This document shows positions 63,641 to 64,000 of a stretch of 64,000 nucleotides of DNA, piece after piece. A model generated the notes under the pieces. The model did no database searches, had not been told where the DNA came from, and saw only the letters and a list, made by a program, of their open reading frames with translations. Numbering within the stretch: position 1 is the stretch's first letter; the number at the start of each line of letters is the position of its first letter. The translations under genes and the position numbers were made by a program. This DNA comes from Tenodera sinensis (taxonomy: Eukaryota; Arthropoda; Insecta; Mantodea; Mantidae): NCBI GenBank assembly GCA_030765045.1, contig CM060968.1, forward strand, positions 106,261,904-106,325,903, given 5' to 3'.

Positions 63641-64000
63641 TGATGTGTTACATGAGTTCCTCAACAAACACTTCTATAAACATTCTTACGAAAGTTAATT
63701 CTTCTATTTACTTTTTAACAGAGATAAACCTCCATTAAACATTTACACTTCGTTGCAGGTATAAGAAGAAATCACTAAGGTAAAGAGACAGTACAATCTT
63801 TTAAAAATGGGTTGCTATGCGATAGCTTGGAAATTGTGTTCTCTAGGTATGACGGTAAAAAAAAAAAAAAAAAAATAAATAAATAAATAAATAAATAAAT
63901 AAGTAAATAAAATAAAAAAAAAGGGAAAACGAAACGAATAACCATTTTCAGTTGGAAAAAAGAATAACAAACAATTATCTTGGAAATGGTTAACGACACA
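63641..64000 (-). mobile_element. family A repeat, 3' half, cut by the window end
   Basis: Starts TTCTGATGTGTTACATGAG, continues through diverged blocks (CAATCTTTTAAAAATGGG, GAAATTGTGTTCTCTAGGTA), an A/(AAAT)n expansion at 63856-63930, and AATAACAAACAATTATCTTG..AAATGGTT at the edge. Confidence 0.7.

Overview
The window looks like intergenic or intronic DNA from a large, AT-rich arthropod genome, most likely an insect. The evidence is eukaryotic throughout. There are tRNA-derived SINEs with visible A and B boxes, fossil transposases (mariner/Tc1, hAT, pogo/Tigger, MULE), two kinds of non-LTR retrotransposon, very long (TAA)n and (CA)n arrays, and splice-donor signals. No prokaryotic gene, operon, rRNA, CRISPR array or intact transposase is visible. 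From memory, the mix of LINE and SINE types fits a hemimetabolous insect (cockroach, termite or stick-insect grade), but this was not tested. Most open frames in the window are noise over simple repeats.

Only two places look like host genes, and both are on the minus strand. Near the left end (about 1750 down to 1469) is a textbook heat-shock promoter: a four-unit heat-shock element, a second element and a TATA box. It is followed by a putative non-coding first exon of about 190 nt ending in a GTAAGT donor; any coding body would lie left of the window. Near the right end (56420 down to 56171) is a GC-rich first coding exon of about 83 codons ending in a CAG|GTGAGA donor, with a CpG-rich 5' region containing a perfect CRE. 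Its family is not recognised. If it is real, much of the window to its left may be its first intron.

The dominant component is one dispersed non-coding repeat, called family A here. It is about 0.85 kb, has a palindromic 5' end, shares an inverted ACTTTCTCTACT end motif, and carries a dinucleotide microsatellite at one fixed internal position. About 20 full, partial or fragmentary copies lie on both strands, covering roughly a sixth of the window. Some are tandem or inverted neighbours. Copies have been hit by other elements: two mariner-like deletion derivatives, a hAT element with an 8-bp target duplication, a hAT-like MITE, a tiny retroposed fragment with a 13-bp duplication, and a SINE.

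Layout: 1-2.6 kb, transposase tail, heat-shock promoter, hairpin element. 6-15.9 kb, dense family A with a tyrosine-recombinase fossil, MULE fossil and mariner. 16-20.6 kb, (TAA)n arrays around a SINE, a pogo-like element with a LINE inside, and a mariner fossil. 20.6-27.3 kb, family A and a SINE cluster. 28-31.4 kb, LINE reverse transcriptase, Tc1 and pogo fossils. 32.7-38 kb, SINEs including a two-headed one. 38.7-41 kb, the most heavily nested family A copy. 43.6-51.5 kb, further family A copies. 52-53 kb, a TTAA-flanked MITE and a polypurine tract. 54-58 kb, SINE, host exon and large microsatellites. 61-64 kb, a LINE RNase H fossil and a last family A copy. Coordinates of degenerate repeats are estimates by eye.
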